From Saprospiraceae bacterium (lineage in GTDB: Bacteria > Bacteroidota > Bacteroidia > Chitinophagales > Saprospiraceae), in NCBI GenBank assembly GCA_013042795.1, contig JABDPK010000004.1, forward strand, positions 1-28,626: DNA of 28,626 bases, written 5' to 3'. Made by a program: the position numbers and the translations under genes. Positions 1 to 7,231 of the stretch are shown here, piece by piece (position 1 is the first letter of the stretch; every line of letters begins with the position of its first letter). The notes under the pieces are model-generated. The model was not told the origin of the DNA. It ran no database searches and saw only the letters and a list, made by a program, of their open reading frames with translations.

Positions 1-1090
1 TAACAGCCTGGATCGGCACACTTAGGATATCATTTTTTTCATTTGTATAGATATCCACAGAAGCTGACATTCCAGGTCGAAAAGGAAATCTTTGTCCTGG
101 TACAACGAGCTCATTATATGATTCCGGATTGATTCTGATCTTGACAATAAAGTTGGTCACCTGGTCTGTATTCAGAGCACCACTTGAAATATTGGAAGCT
201 GAATTCGCTATTTCGGTGACTGTACCTTTGAAGATTTTATCGAGAAAGGCATCTACTTCTATGTCTACCAGGTCTCCGACGCCAACACGTATGATATCGT
301 TTTCTGAAACATCTACCTGTACTTCCATCGAATTAAGATTTGCAATCCGCATCATCTCTGTGCCTGACATTTGCATGGTACCGACCACACGTTCTCCTTG
401 TTCGACACTCAGACTGGAAACAATTCCATTTACTGGTGCTTCGATCGTAGTTCTTTTCAGACTTGTCTGCATTTCCTTGAGGGAGGCTTCAGCTGACTCT
501 ACATTGAATTTTGCACTTTCGATGCTTTGCTCTGCGGATCTGATATTGGCATCTGCCGCCTGGAGGTTGGCTTCCAGGTTTTCTACATTTGATACGGCCT
601 GGTCATATTCTGCCTGAGATATGATACCGTCCCTGAGTAACTGAGAATTTCGCGCAAGAATTTTAGTTGCATTTTTCAATTGAGCGCTGATCTGTGCTTT
701 TTGAGCAATGCTGTTTTCTTTGTTGCTTTTTGATATCGCCAGTTGTGATTTAGCACCGCTGACAGCTGCTTCAGATCTTGCGACAGCTGATTCATAGGAT
801 TCAGGATCTATATTGGCAAGGATCTGACCCATCAGTACGGAATCGCCTTCCATAACAAACAGTTCCACAATTTCGCCGGAAACGTCAGAAGATATTTTAA
901 CCTCTTTCTCAGGAAATATTCTTCCCGATGCTGAAACTGTTTCCTTGATAGTTCGCATGGAAACTTTTTCAGTCGTAATCTCTTCACCTTTTGGTTTGCT
1001 TTTACTTTTATAAATGGCTGCTGCAATCAACAATCCGATCAGGATAATAGATGCGATGATAAGCCATGTTCTTTTCTTTTTCTTTGCCAT
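1..1090 (-). CDS. HlyD/MacA-family efflux periplasmic adaptor subunit (partial, C-terminus off the left edge)
   Basis: Reading leftward from ATG 1088-1090 there is an open frame to the window edge, 363 residues. It begins with a lysine-rich cytoplasmic stub (MAKKKKR), then one membrane segment at about residues 9-27. A lipoyl-like half follows ('VSGEIVELFVMEGDSV'), then a long Ala/Glu/Ser-rich coiled-coil hairpin at about 95-215. The second lipoyl half and beta-barrel come next ('TTIEAPVNGIVSSLSVEQGERV'). This is the order of membrane fusion proteins that bridge an inner-membrane ABC or RND pump to an outer-membrane channel. The start is 6 bp after the TolC-like gene's stop, so the two are probably co-transcribed. 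The pump itself is not visible; MacB-type ABC genes are the usual next neighbours in Bacteroidota (inference). Substrate unknown. Confidence 0.9.
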   Translation of the reverse strand, partial: MAKKKKRTWLIIASIILIGLLIAAAIYKSKSKPKGEEITTEKVSMRTIKETVSASGRIFPEKEVKISSDVSGEIVELFVMEGDSVLMGQILANIDPESYESAVARSEAAVSGAKSQLAISKSNKENSIAQKAQISAQLKNATKILARNSQLLRDGIISQAEYDQAVSNVENLEANLQAADANIRSAEQSIESAKFNVESAEASLKEMQTSLKRTTIEAPVNGIVSSLSVEQGERVVGTMQMSGTEMMRIANLNSMEVQVDVSENDIIRVGVGDLVDIEVDAFLDKIFKGTVTEIANSASNISSGALNTDQVTNFIVKIRINPESYNELVVPGQRFPFRPGMSASVDIYTNEKNDILSVPIQAV

Positions 1091-1096
1091 CCCTTA

Positions 1097-2431
1097 TTAA
1101 AGTTTAAGTGGTTTTCCCAGGTAAAATTCCAGTATTTTGATATTAAAAAGGTAAGTGTATTTATCCATGAGTTTGGTGATTTCAGCATTTTCCATCTGTG
1201 TCTTTTGGGATTCCCATTCAAATGTATTTGCTGCGCCGATTTCAAGTCGTTTACTTGTGTTATCGAATGCCAGTTTTTGAGCATTGTATGCTTCTTCGGA
1301 TGCTTCGAGTCTTTTCTTGGATGCACGGGCATTCGCCAGTGCCTGCTGCACATTTAATTTGAGGGTTTCAAGTATTTGCTCGTAACCGAGTTTCGAATTT
1401 TCTACATTGATTTTAGCTCTCTCTACATTGGCTCGCGTTGATCCATTGCTGTATATAGGTATGGATACCTGTGCACCAAAACCATAGGACAGGTTGTTAT
1501 CCAATTGGGTTGTATAATCATCAGAAGTGAACCCTTCCAGTTCTGCATAATTGGTGTTCAGACTGCCACCAACTCCTATAGAAGGGTAGTACGAAGTCTT
1601 CGCCAGTTCTACCCCCATTTCTGCGCTTTTTACGCGAAGGTCACCAGCTATGAGATCAGGTCGATTCAGTTGAGCACTTTCATAAGCCTCCCCGAATGTG
1701 ATCAGATCAGGATCGGTGTCATGGGTAATATCTTCAGGAACAATGATCACCATATCTTCATCCGGAGGGAGGCGAAGCAACTGTTTTAGATTCAAAAGCG
1801 CAATTTCATCATTATTCTCTGCATCGATCAATGCTTGCTGGCTTTGTTTGACCTGGGCTAATAGATTTAATCTTTCAGCTGCTGGGGTGATTCCGGCATT
1901 TATGGATTTATTGATCTGATCCAGCTGTTGCTGACTCAGGTCCAGTTGTTTCTCCGCGATCTGAATATTTTCTTTGGCAAAAAGAACCTGTAAAAAAGCA
2001 TTGGCTACTTGCAGGGAAACGTCAATCTTAGCTTGCTCTTTGTCCTGTATTAGTGCTTTCAGATTTGTTTCTGATTGTTTGATTGTTTTATTGATCGCAC
2101 CTGCATTATATAATGTAAAGCCGGAATTAACACCATAACTGTTTGAAAAAAATGACTGTGTCACAAAATTGTTGGTTGTCGGATCGATGGTTCTACCAAA
2201 ATTCCAACTGACACCGGTATTTCCGCTCAGATTTGGAAGTCTGTTTTGACGTGATTGACTCAGTGTCGCTTCTGCATCTTTTACCATTAATAAAGTCTGG
2301 TTGACCAGGATATTAGCCTCCATCGCATGATAAATGCACTTTTCCAGGGACCATTCCTGTTCCTGAGCCTGCATTGAAAATGAAAAAAATAGAAGGGTGA
2401 ATAACAAAGTTTTACTGACGATTAATCTCAT
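1097..2431 (-). CDS. TolC family outer membrane efflux protein
   Basis: 444 residues. Residues 1-22 form a signal peptide (hydrophobic 'LLFTLLFFSFSMQA', likely cut before QEQ). The rest is the pseudo-duplicated OEP layout: long Gln/Ala/Asn-rich helices (about 50-230 and 260-430) separated by short strands. Examples are 'GNTGVSWNFGRTIDPTTNNF' near 65 and 'YGFGAQVSIPIYSNGSTRANV' near 315, where the barrel strands and turn-back should lie. The family makes trimeric outer-membrane channels with a periplasmic tunnel that docks on a HlyD-type adaptor, and that adaptor gene starts 6 bp downstream. The length is normal. The gene diverges from tRNA-Leu across a 177-bp spacer. Substrate cannot be told from sequence. 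Confidence 0.92.
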   Translation of the reverse strand: MRLIVSKTLLFTLLFFSFSMQAQEQEWSLEKCIYHAMEANILVNQTLLMVKDAEATLSQSRQNRLPNLSGNTGVSWNFGRTIDPTTNNFVTQSFFSNSYGVNSGFTLYNAGAINKTIKQSETNLKALIQDKEQAKIDVSLQVANAFLQVLFAKENIQIAEKQLDLSQQQLDQINKSINAGITPAAERLNLLAQVKQSQQALIDAENNDEIALLNLKQLLRLPPDEDMVIIVPEDITHDTDPDLITFGEAYESAQLNRPDLIAGDLRVKSAEMGVELAKTSYYPSIGVGGSLNTNYAELEGFTSDDYTTQLDNNLSYGFGAQVSIPIYSNGSTRANVERAKINVENSKLGYEQILETLKLNVQQALANARASKKRLEASEEAYNAQKLAFDNTSKRLEIGAANTFEWESQKTQMENAEITKLMDKYTYLFNIKILEFYLGKPLKL

Positions 2432-2563
2432 ACAAATAGTTAATGGATTGTAATTTCAATTAAATGCTGCAATAACCATGCATATTTTCTATTAAGCTGC
2501 TTAAATCATGGATAAAAATGATTCTGATATAAATTAACATCCGGCATATTTAATATCCATCAA

Positions 2564-2598
2564 TTTGTCACGGGATAAAAATAAATTGAATAAATTTG
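2564..2598 (+). promoter_or_regulatory. Bacteroidota-type promoter for tRNA-Leu
   Basis: TAAATTTG at 2591-2598 is an exact match to the Bacteroidota -7 consensus TAnnTTTG. TTTG at 2564-2567 lies 23 nt upstream and could serve as the -33 element, a slightly long but tolerated spacing. Transcription would start just before the tRNA 5' end at 2609. Confidence 0.6.
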
Positions 2599-2608
2599 AG
2601 GCGCTTAA

Positions 2609-2692
2609 GCCAGAGTGGTGGAATTGGTAGACACGCTGGACTCAAAATCCAGTGCTAGCAATAGCGTGAGGGTTCGAGTCCCTCCTCTGGTA
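2609..2692 (+). tRNA. tRNA-Leu(CAA)
   Basis: The cloverleaf folds by hand. Acceptor stem 2609-2615 pairs with 2685-2691 (one G-U at the first pair), with discriminator A2692. The anticodon stem is CTGGA 2636-2640 with TCCAG 2648-2652, the loop is 2641-2647, and the anticodon is CAA at 2643-2645, reading UUG. A long variable arm (about 2653-2667) is typical of leucine tRNAs. The T-stem is GAGGG 2668-2672 with CCCTC 2680-2684, and the T-loop is TTCGAGT. The 3' CCA is not encoded (next bases CAAAG), so it must be added by a nucleotidyltransferase. The last six bases are also the start of a duplicated block. Confidence 0.97.
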
Positions 2693-2792
2693 CAAAGGAA
2701 TATAAAGAAGCCTGCCTTGAGCGGAGCCGAAAGGACTTGGAAAGCTAAATCCAGGTCTTCTTTTATTTTAGAATATAGGCGACCTGCCTACC
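2687..2792 (+). repeat. Direct repeat copy 1: tRNA-Leu 3' end plus terminator region
   Basis: The 55 bases 2687-2741 recur at 2880-2934 with a single C/T difference. The 16 bases 2777-2792 recur at 2969-2984. The stretch between these conserved ends differs in sequence but keeps the same length and hairpin design. Copy 1 starts inside the acceptor stem of tRNA-Leu. The arrangement looks like a duplication of a tRNA tail with its terminator, followed by drift. Confidence 0.85.
2732..2769 (+). terminator. Intrinsic terminator of tRNA-Leu
   Basis: AGGACTTGGA (2732-2741) pairs over 10 bp with TCCAGGTCTT (2750-2759), allowing two G-U pairs. The loop is 8 nt and is followed by a T-rich run (CTTTTATTTT). 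The position just after the tRNA supports a rho-independent terminator. Confidence 0.75.
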
Positions 2793-2838
2793 TGCCGGTA
2801 CGGCAGGCAGGGAAGTTTGTCCTGAGCGAAGTCAAAGG
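2777..2838. repeat. Interspersed palindromic repeat cluster (CCTGCCG/CGGCAGG and GAGCGAAGTC motifs)
   Basis: CCTGCCG (2791-2797) and CGGCAGG (2801-2807) are perfect 7-bp arms around GTA. They are flanked by further CCTGCC and GCAGG half-sites. At 2822-2838 lies CTGAGCGAAGTCAAAGG, a variant of the motif also seen at 2717-2734 and 2910-2927. From memory, both motif types are common intergenic repeats in Bacteroidota genomes; that could not be checked here. Confidence 0.6.
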
Positions 2839-2879
2839 GAGTCCCTTCTTCCCCGGTTGCCGAAATGAAATGGAGGTGA

Positions 2880-2984
2880 CTGGTACAAAGGAATATAAAG
2901 AAGCCTGCCTTGAGCGGAGTCGAAAGGACTTGGATGTAAAATCTGAGTCTTTTTTTGTATGACGTTTGAGGCGACCTGCCTACC
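2880..2984 (+). repeat. Direct repeat copy 2 of the tRNA-tail/terminator block
   Basis: Second copy of the block at 2687-2792, 193 bp downstream. It contains the six bases matching the tRNA acceptor end (CTGGTA) but no tRNA body. Its right end (2969-2984) runs into the last codon and stop of the minus-strand amidohydrolase gene, whose TAG reads from 2982 down to 2980. Confidence 0.85.
2925..2956 (+). terminator. Second intrinsic terminator, in repeat copy 2
   Basis: AGGACTTGGA (2925-2934) pairs with TCTGAGTCTT (2942-2951) over 10 bp with G-U pairs, loop of 7, then an unbroken T run to 2956. The 3' arm differs from copy 1 but pairing is kept, so the hairpin rather than the exact sequence seems conserved. 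It would stop any read-through toward the convergent amidohydrolase gene. Confidence 0.7.
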
Positions 2985-4665
2985 GCTCATACTTCAGTTT
3001 GCCACCCACTATTGTATACATCACTTTTGCATCCAGGATCTCCTCATCAGTACAAGTCAGTAAATTGGTATCCAGGATAGTGAAATCCGCGAGCTTGCCT
3101 ACTTCAATGGAACCCTTAATTTTCTCTTCAAAAGCGCCATAGGCCGCATCGATAGTATAAGATTTCAGAGCTTCTTCCCTGGACATCCTTTGCTCTACAA
3201 AAAAGGTCATGCCATTATCTTTTCTTGTTCTTGTTACGGAAGCATAGAAGTTATCGATCGGACTGATCTCTTCAACCGGTACATCAGTGCCATTGACCAC
3301 AACCACATCATTTTCGAGTAATTTTTTCCAGGCATAGGCGCCGATCTTGGCACGCATGGTCCCAAGCCGCTTAACAACGAAAGGTGCATCGGATGTGCAA
3401 TGGACGGCCTGCATGGAAGCAATAGCTCCTGTGGACTTGAATCGATTGATATCGTTAGGATTAAGATGTTGGGCATGTTCGATTCGCCATCTCAGACCTG
3501 GACTCTTATTATTGTATTCTTCAATAATATCAAGCGTTTCCTTATTGGCCCTGTCACCAATTGCATGGACACATAATTGCATGCCATTTTCAAAAGCCTG
3601 TTTGGCAATGGTCGCAACCTCTTCAACTGTAGTTGTATTTTGCCCGGTAAATCCTGGTTTGTCAGTGTATGGTTCTGTCAGCCAGGCACCATATGCACCC
3701 AGTGCTCCATCCAGTTCTGTTTTGATAGCGCGGCAGGTGAAATGATTATTCCCCACATTGATCTTTTTATAGTCTGCAATCTTTCCTTCCATTTCTTCAG
3801 AACTGTGCCTGAGCATGGCCCAGAGCCTGATGTCCAGCTTACCTTCCAGGGCAAGTTTTTCATAATTTTCCAGATCCTGGAAGCTGGAACCTGCATCTTG
3901 GAAACTGGTTACACCATTCGAAAGGCATTCTTTTTGCGCAAGTTCAACAGCCTCATACCATAAAGCTTTTTGCGCTTTCTCATCCAGTGTGTTTAAATAT
4001 TCACTATACAGGTCAATGATTGGTTTCTTTGCACGTTCTTCAAATACGCCTATTGATTCCCCGGCGTTATTCCTCACGATACGTCCTCCGGCGGGATCTG
4101 GTGTTTCAGTGGTGATGCCCGCCATATCCATTGCTTTTTTATTGGCGAACAATGAATGACCGCTTGCATGAATGAGGATAACAGGATTGTCTGGAGTGGC
4201 ATCACTAAGACCTTGATGATGGGGATAGGCATCAACAGCGTTCTCCGGCTGTGTAAACCATTTTTCCTGGTGCCAGCCGCGTCCAAAAATAAAATCGCCT
4301 TTTTCAGATTGTTTTGCTTTATCTATGACTTTTTGGCGGATATCTGCCCAGCTTGTGTCTTTCAGGAAGTTGAGATTCTGAAGTGATGAACCCATTCCAT
4401 AAAAATGACCATGTCCTTCGATAAATCCGGGCATAACAAACATGTCTCTGGCATCGATCATTTTGGTTTCGGGTCCGATTTGTTTTTTAAGATTTTGATA
4501 ATTATCAAGTACCTTGATTTGATCCCCAATTAATCCTATAGCATTAAAAGCTTTAGATGAATGTGTGGCCGTATAAATTGCATTGGTCTGTATTACAAGA
4601 TCGAGTTTGGTTTCCTTCTGACATGAAAATAAAACCAGGAAAATTGGAAACAAGAGGTAACGCAT
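2980..4665 (-). CDS. Amidohydrolase family lipoprotein (YtcJ/Amidohydro_3 type)
   Basis: 561 residues. The N-terminus is a lipoprotein signal: hydrophobic residues 4-12, then lipobox LFSC with Cys15, so the protein is probably anchored in a membrane and works outside the cytoplasm. Metal-site residues of the amidohydrolase superfamily are in order: HGH (H85, H87) in 'PGFIEGHGHF', a candidate bridging Lys315 in 'AIKTELDGALGA', H368 in 'VHAIGDRAN', H397/H400 in 'RIEHAQHL', and D461 in 'NGTDVPVEE'. This pattern fits Amidohydro_3 (YtcJ-like) hydrolases of N-acyl or amide bonds; the substrate is unknown. The gene stands alone, divergent from the polyprenyl synthase. On the minus strand a near-consensus -7 box (CATCTTTG, 4688 down to 4681) precedes it. 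The stop codon sits in a repeat copy. Confidence 0.88.
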   Translation of the reverse strand: MRYLLFPIFLVLFSCQKETKLDLVIQTNAIYTATHSSKAFNAIGLIGDQIKVLDNYQNLKKQIGPETKMIDARDMFVMPGFIEGHGHFYGMGSSLQNLNFLKDTSWADIRQKVIDKAKQSEKGDFIFGRGWHQEKWFTQPENAVDAYPHHQGLSDATPDNPVILIHASGHSLFANKKAMDMAGITTETPDPAGGRIVRNNAGESIGVFEERAKKPIIDLYSEYLNTLDEKAQKALWYEAVELAQKECLSNGVTSFQDAGSSFQDLENYEKLALEGKLDIRLWAMLRHSSEEMEGKIADYKKINVGNNHFTCRAIKTELDGALGAYGAWLTEPYTDKPGFTGQNTTTVEEVATIAKQAFENGMQLCVHAIGDRANKETLDIIEEYNNKSPGLRWRIEHAQHLNPNDINRFKSTGAIASMQAVHCTSDAPFVVKRLGTMRAKIGAYAWKKLLENDVVVVNGTDVPVEEISPIDNFYASVTRTRKDNGMTFFVEQRMSREEALKSYTIDAAYGAFEEKIKGSIEVGKLADFTILDTNLLTCTDEEILDAKVMYTIVGGKLKYER

Positions 4666-4706
4666 GATATTGTTTTTTTACAAAGATGAATAATTATTAA
4701 AATGAT

Positions 4707-4714
4707 TAGCTTTG
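4707..4714 (+). promoter_or_regulatory. -7 promoter element upstream of polyprenyl synthase
   Basis: TAGCTTTG matches TAnnTTTG exactly and lies 18 bp before the ATG at 4733. No -33 TTG is found at the usual spacing, so this is a partial match. Confidence 0.45.
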
Positions 4715-4732
4715 AGTTAAGCAAAAAAGCCA

Positions 4733-5704
4733 ATGTATAGTTTTAAGGAGTTAAGCAAGAAGTTTAATGATTACCTGTCTGAATACAGCTATCCGGATAC
4801 TCCTGCACACTTATATGAACCTGTTAAATATATCATGTCACTGGGCGGAAAACGGATACGTCCTTCTCTTGTCCTCGCTTCAAGAAATTTGTTTGGTGAT
4901 GATATCGAATATGCTTTTGAAGCAGCAATGGCGGTAGAAGTTTTTCACAATTTTTCCCTGGTCCATGATGATATTATGGATGAAGCCGCTATTCGCAGGG
5001 GTAAGGAGGCAACACATATCGCATATGACACGAATTCAGCCATACTTTCAGGGGATGTGATGCTGATCATGTCTTATCGGATATTGGAAAAATACAAATC
5101 TTCTTTCTTCAGACTTATGAAATTGTTTTCCAGGACGGCACAGGAAGTCTGTGATGGACAAAGGATGGACATGGATTTTGAAGAACTCCAGATAGTCTCC
5201 ATTGAAGATTATATTAAAATGATCACATTAAAAACCTCTGTCCTGATTGCTGCTGCATTAGGGCTTGGAGGAATCATCAGTAACGCCTCAAATAAAGACA
5301 TTGAACACCTATATGAGTTTGGAAAGAATATGGGTATAGCATTTCAGATACAGGATGATATACTGGACAGTTTTGGAGACCAGGAACTGGTAGGTAAAAA
5401 AATCGGGGGTGATATTATTCAGAAGAAAAAAACATACCTATACCTGAAAGCGCTTGAATTGTTATCAGAAAAAGAAGCGGAAAGGCTGAAAAGGCTATTT
5501 GTTCAAAAAGACTTAAGTGATGATGAGTTGGTGCAGGAAGTGATGGACCTTTATAAAAGGGCACATGTATTGGTACATGCACAGGAACTCAAACTTGTCT
5601 ACCATCAATTGGCTTTGTCTCACCTGGATGCTATCAGCATTGAAAACGACAGGAAAAAAATCCTGCGTGATTTCTCCAACGAGCTTTTGAGCCGGCAGTT
5701 TTAG
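4733..5704 (+). CDS. Polyprenyl diphosphate synthase (trans-isoprenyl diphosphate synthase family)
   Basis: 323 residues. The protein condenses isopentenyl diphosphate onto an allylic diphosphate. Hallmarks are 'GGKRIRP' (38-44, diphosphate binding), the first Asp-rich motif DDIMD (79-83) followed by RRG, 'LKTSVLIAAALGLGG' (167-180), and the second Asp-rich motif DDILD (208-212) followed by 'GKKIGGDI'. Length is normal. The residue five before the first Asp motif is Phe74. A bulky residue there usually limits product length, hinting at a C15-C20 rather than a long quinone-type product (inference from known chain-length rules). The stop codon abuts the next gene's ATG, so the glycosyltransferase is probably translated in a coupled way. 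Confidence 0.93.
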   Translation: MYSFKELSKKFNDYLSEYSYPDTPAHLYEPVKYIMSLGGKRIRPSLVLASRNLFGDDIEYAFEAAMAVEVFHNFSLVHDDIMDEAAIRRGKEATHIAYDTNSAILSGDVMLIMSYRILEKYKSSFFRLMKLFSRTAQEVCDGQRMDMDFEELQIVSIEDYIKMITLKTSVLIAAALGLGGIISNASNKDIEHLYEFGKNMGIAFQIQDDILDSFGDQELVGKKIGGDIIQKKKTYLYLKALELLSEKEAERLKRLFVQKDLSDDELVQEVMDLYKRAHVLVHAQELKLVYHQLALSHLDAISIENDRKKILRDFSNELLSRQF

Positions 5705-6694
5705 ATGAAAATTCTTTATGCAATCCAGGGAACCGGGAATGGTCACTTGAGCAGGGCTATCGAACTGGCACCGTTCCTTGTGAAAAAAGCAAAAGTGGAT
5801 TTTCTTATCAGTGGAAAAAGTTCGGAATTAAGGTTTCAATATCCATTTAAGTATATGTATCATGGACTTGGTTTCTATTTTGGAAACAATGGGGGACCTC
5901 AATACCTTAAAAGCATATTGAATATCAGACCAATCAGGCTTCTGATTGATATACTGAAATGTCCTGTCAGAGATTATGATTTCATCATCTCTGACTTTGA
6001 ACCGGTAAGTGCCTGGGCTGCGAGCTTAAGGAATGTACCTTGTATTGCAATGAGTCATCATGCTTCCTTTTTATCAATGAAAGTTCCCCGTCCAAAGAAT
6101 ATCAGTCGTTTTTTTGAATGGGGCATGAAGTGGTATGCACCTTCCAGAAATCATATTGGAGTTCATTATTTGCCTTATGATAAAGACATCTTTTCTCCGG
6201 TAATACGGAACGAGATCGTTGAATCCCAGGTTTCGGATAAGGGCTATATCACTGTTTATTTGCCAGCATATGCTGATGAAATACTGATTTCTCATTTTAT
6301 AAAGTTCCCTGATTACCATTGGAAAGTTTTCTCCAAAAAAACAGATGTTTTCTATAAACAAAATAATATCGAGGTTTATCCTGTAGACAAAGAACGGTAC
6401 AGGAAAGAACTTGTGTCATGCCATTCTGCCATAGTGGGTGCAGGATTCCAGGCGACTTCGGAAGCATTGTTTCTTTCAAAAAAAATGCTGGTCGTTCCTA
6501 TGAAGGCGCAATACGAACAAAAATGTAATGCTGCAGCATTAAAGAAACTGGGTATAGCAATTGTGGATCACATCAATGAAGATTTTCCTGTGAGGCTTGA
6601 AAGCTGGTTAAAGTCTGAAAAACCGGTATATCCAAAAATCGAGTGTGGTACGGAGCGCATTGTTGAACGCTTGTTCGAATTAGTCAAAATATAG
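5705..6694 (+). CDS. Glycosyltransferase family protein (Glyco_trans_1_3 / GT-B like)
   Basis: 329 residues. The N-terminus 'QGTGNGHLSRAIELAPFL' is the glycine/His loop of GT-B enzymes that start with an acceptor-binding Rossmann domain. 'YDFIISDFEPVSAWAA' (about 95-110) is the second characteristic segment. The C-terminal half carries a donor-sugar site 'VGAGFQATSEALFLSKKMLV' (244-263) followed by 'PMKAQYEQKCNA', as in MurG-like and macrolide-type transferases. No signal peptide or membrane span is evident, so it probably works at the cytoplasmic membrane face. It starts directly after the polyprenyl synthase stop, suggesting a lipid or isoprenoid-linked acceptor (inference). Its last 15 bp overlap the convergent GNAT gene. 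Confidence 0.85.
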   Translation: MKILYAIQGTGNGHLSRAIELAPFLVKKAKVDFLISGKSSELRFQYPFKYMYHGLGFYFGNNGGPQYLKSILNIRPIRLLIDILKCPVRDYDFIISDFEPVSAWAASLRNVPCIAMSHHASFLSMKVPRPKNISRFFEWGMKWYAPSRNHIGVHYLPYDKDIFSPVIRNEIVESQVSDKGYITVYLPAYADEILISHFIKFPDYHWKVFSKKTDVFYKQNNIEVYPVDKERYRKELVSCHSAIVGAGFQATSEALFLSKKMLVVPMKAQYEQKCNAAALKKLGIAIVDHINEDFPVRLESWLKSEKPVYPKIECGTERIVERLFELVKI

Positions 6695-7126
6695 TTTCAT
6701 TTCCCACCAACGTTTATCAAGGACACTTTGTTTTCTTTTATAAAACCTGATCGCATCTTCATTCCAATGCAGGACCTGCCATTTGAGCACATGACATTTC
6801 CTGGATTTTGCTTCTTCGATCACACGGTTAAATAACAAACTGCCAATGCCGTGGTTCCTGTATGTTTCCTTAACAATAAAATCTTCAAGGTGCAACATGT
6901 TTCCTTTCCAGGTTGAGAAAGTATTATAGTATAATGCCATTCCAACGATCTCATTATCGATTTCTGCCACAAAAGCATGTATAAGTCCTTTGTCAAATGC
7001 TATATTATAATCGTCAAGATTGGCAGTTACAGCATCAGGTTCCTGTTCAAATATGGCAAGATCGATGACAAGTCCAATAATAGCAGGCAAATCAGTCCTT
7101 TTGGCAAATCTTATTTGAGCTTTCAT
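6680..7126 (-). CDS. GNAT family N-acetyltransferase (spermidine/spermine acetyltransferase-like)
   Basis: 148 residues, a single compact GNAT domain. The acetyl-CoA loop is R-N-H-G-I-G (90-95) in 'ETYRNHGIGSLLFNRVIEEA'. The preceding strand 'FSTWKGNMLHLEDFIV' (70-85) and 'LHWNEDAIRFYKR' (119-131) resemble the SSAT-type subgroup that acetylates polyamines or thialysine-like amines. The exact amine cannot be assigned. The gene faces the glycosyltransferase and overlaps it by 15 bp at the stop codons. It diverges from rpsL. Confidence 0.88.
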   Translation of the reverse strand: MKAQIRFAKRTDLPAIIGLVIDLAIFEQEPDAVTANLDDYNIAFDKGLIHAFVAEIDNEIVGMALYYNTFSTWKGNMLHLEDFIVKETYRNHGIGSLLFNRVIEEAKSRKCHVLKWQVLHWNEDAIRFYKRKQSVLDKRWWEMKLYFD

Positions 7127-7165
7127 TTATTATACAAGTTGGTCCATTATTGTTGGAATAACACC

Positions 7166-7196
7166 TTTGCAAAACTAAAAAATAGTCTTACCTTTG
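7166..7196 (+). promoter_or_regulatory. Promoter of the rpsL ribosomal cluster
   Basis: TTTG at 7166-7169 and TACCTTTG at 7189-7196 are separated by 19 nt, an ideal Bacteroidota -33/-7 pair (TTTG...TAnnTTTG). The ATG of rpsL is 35 nt further on. A minus-strand TAGTTTTG (7177 down to 7170), suited to the divergent GNAT gene, lies inside the spacer. Confidence 0.8.
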
Positions 7197-7231
7197 CACC
7201 TCATTTTTAAAAGCTGAAATTAAATTAATAT

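Noticed and set aside
129..617. 162-residue plus-strand open frame
   Set aside because: It is the opposite strand of the HlyD-type adaptor, whose frame runs intact from 1090 to the edge with clear domains; the plus frame has no recognisable motif.
2615..2962. Open frame covering tRNA-Leu and the repeat spacer
   Set aside because: It begins inside the tRNA and runs through two terminators and repeats; the predicted protein is low-complexity repeat translation.
2609..2984. tRNA-Leu as a phage or island attachment site
   Set aside because: A repeated tRNA tail is present, but only 193 bp separate the copies and there is no integrase or cargo gene; a local duplication explains it.
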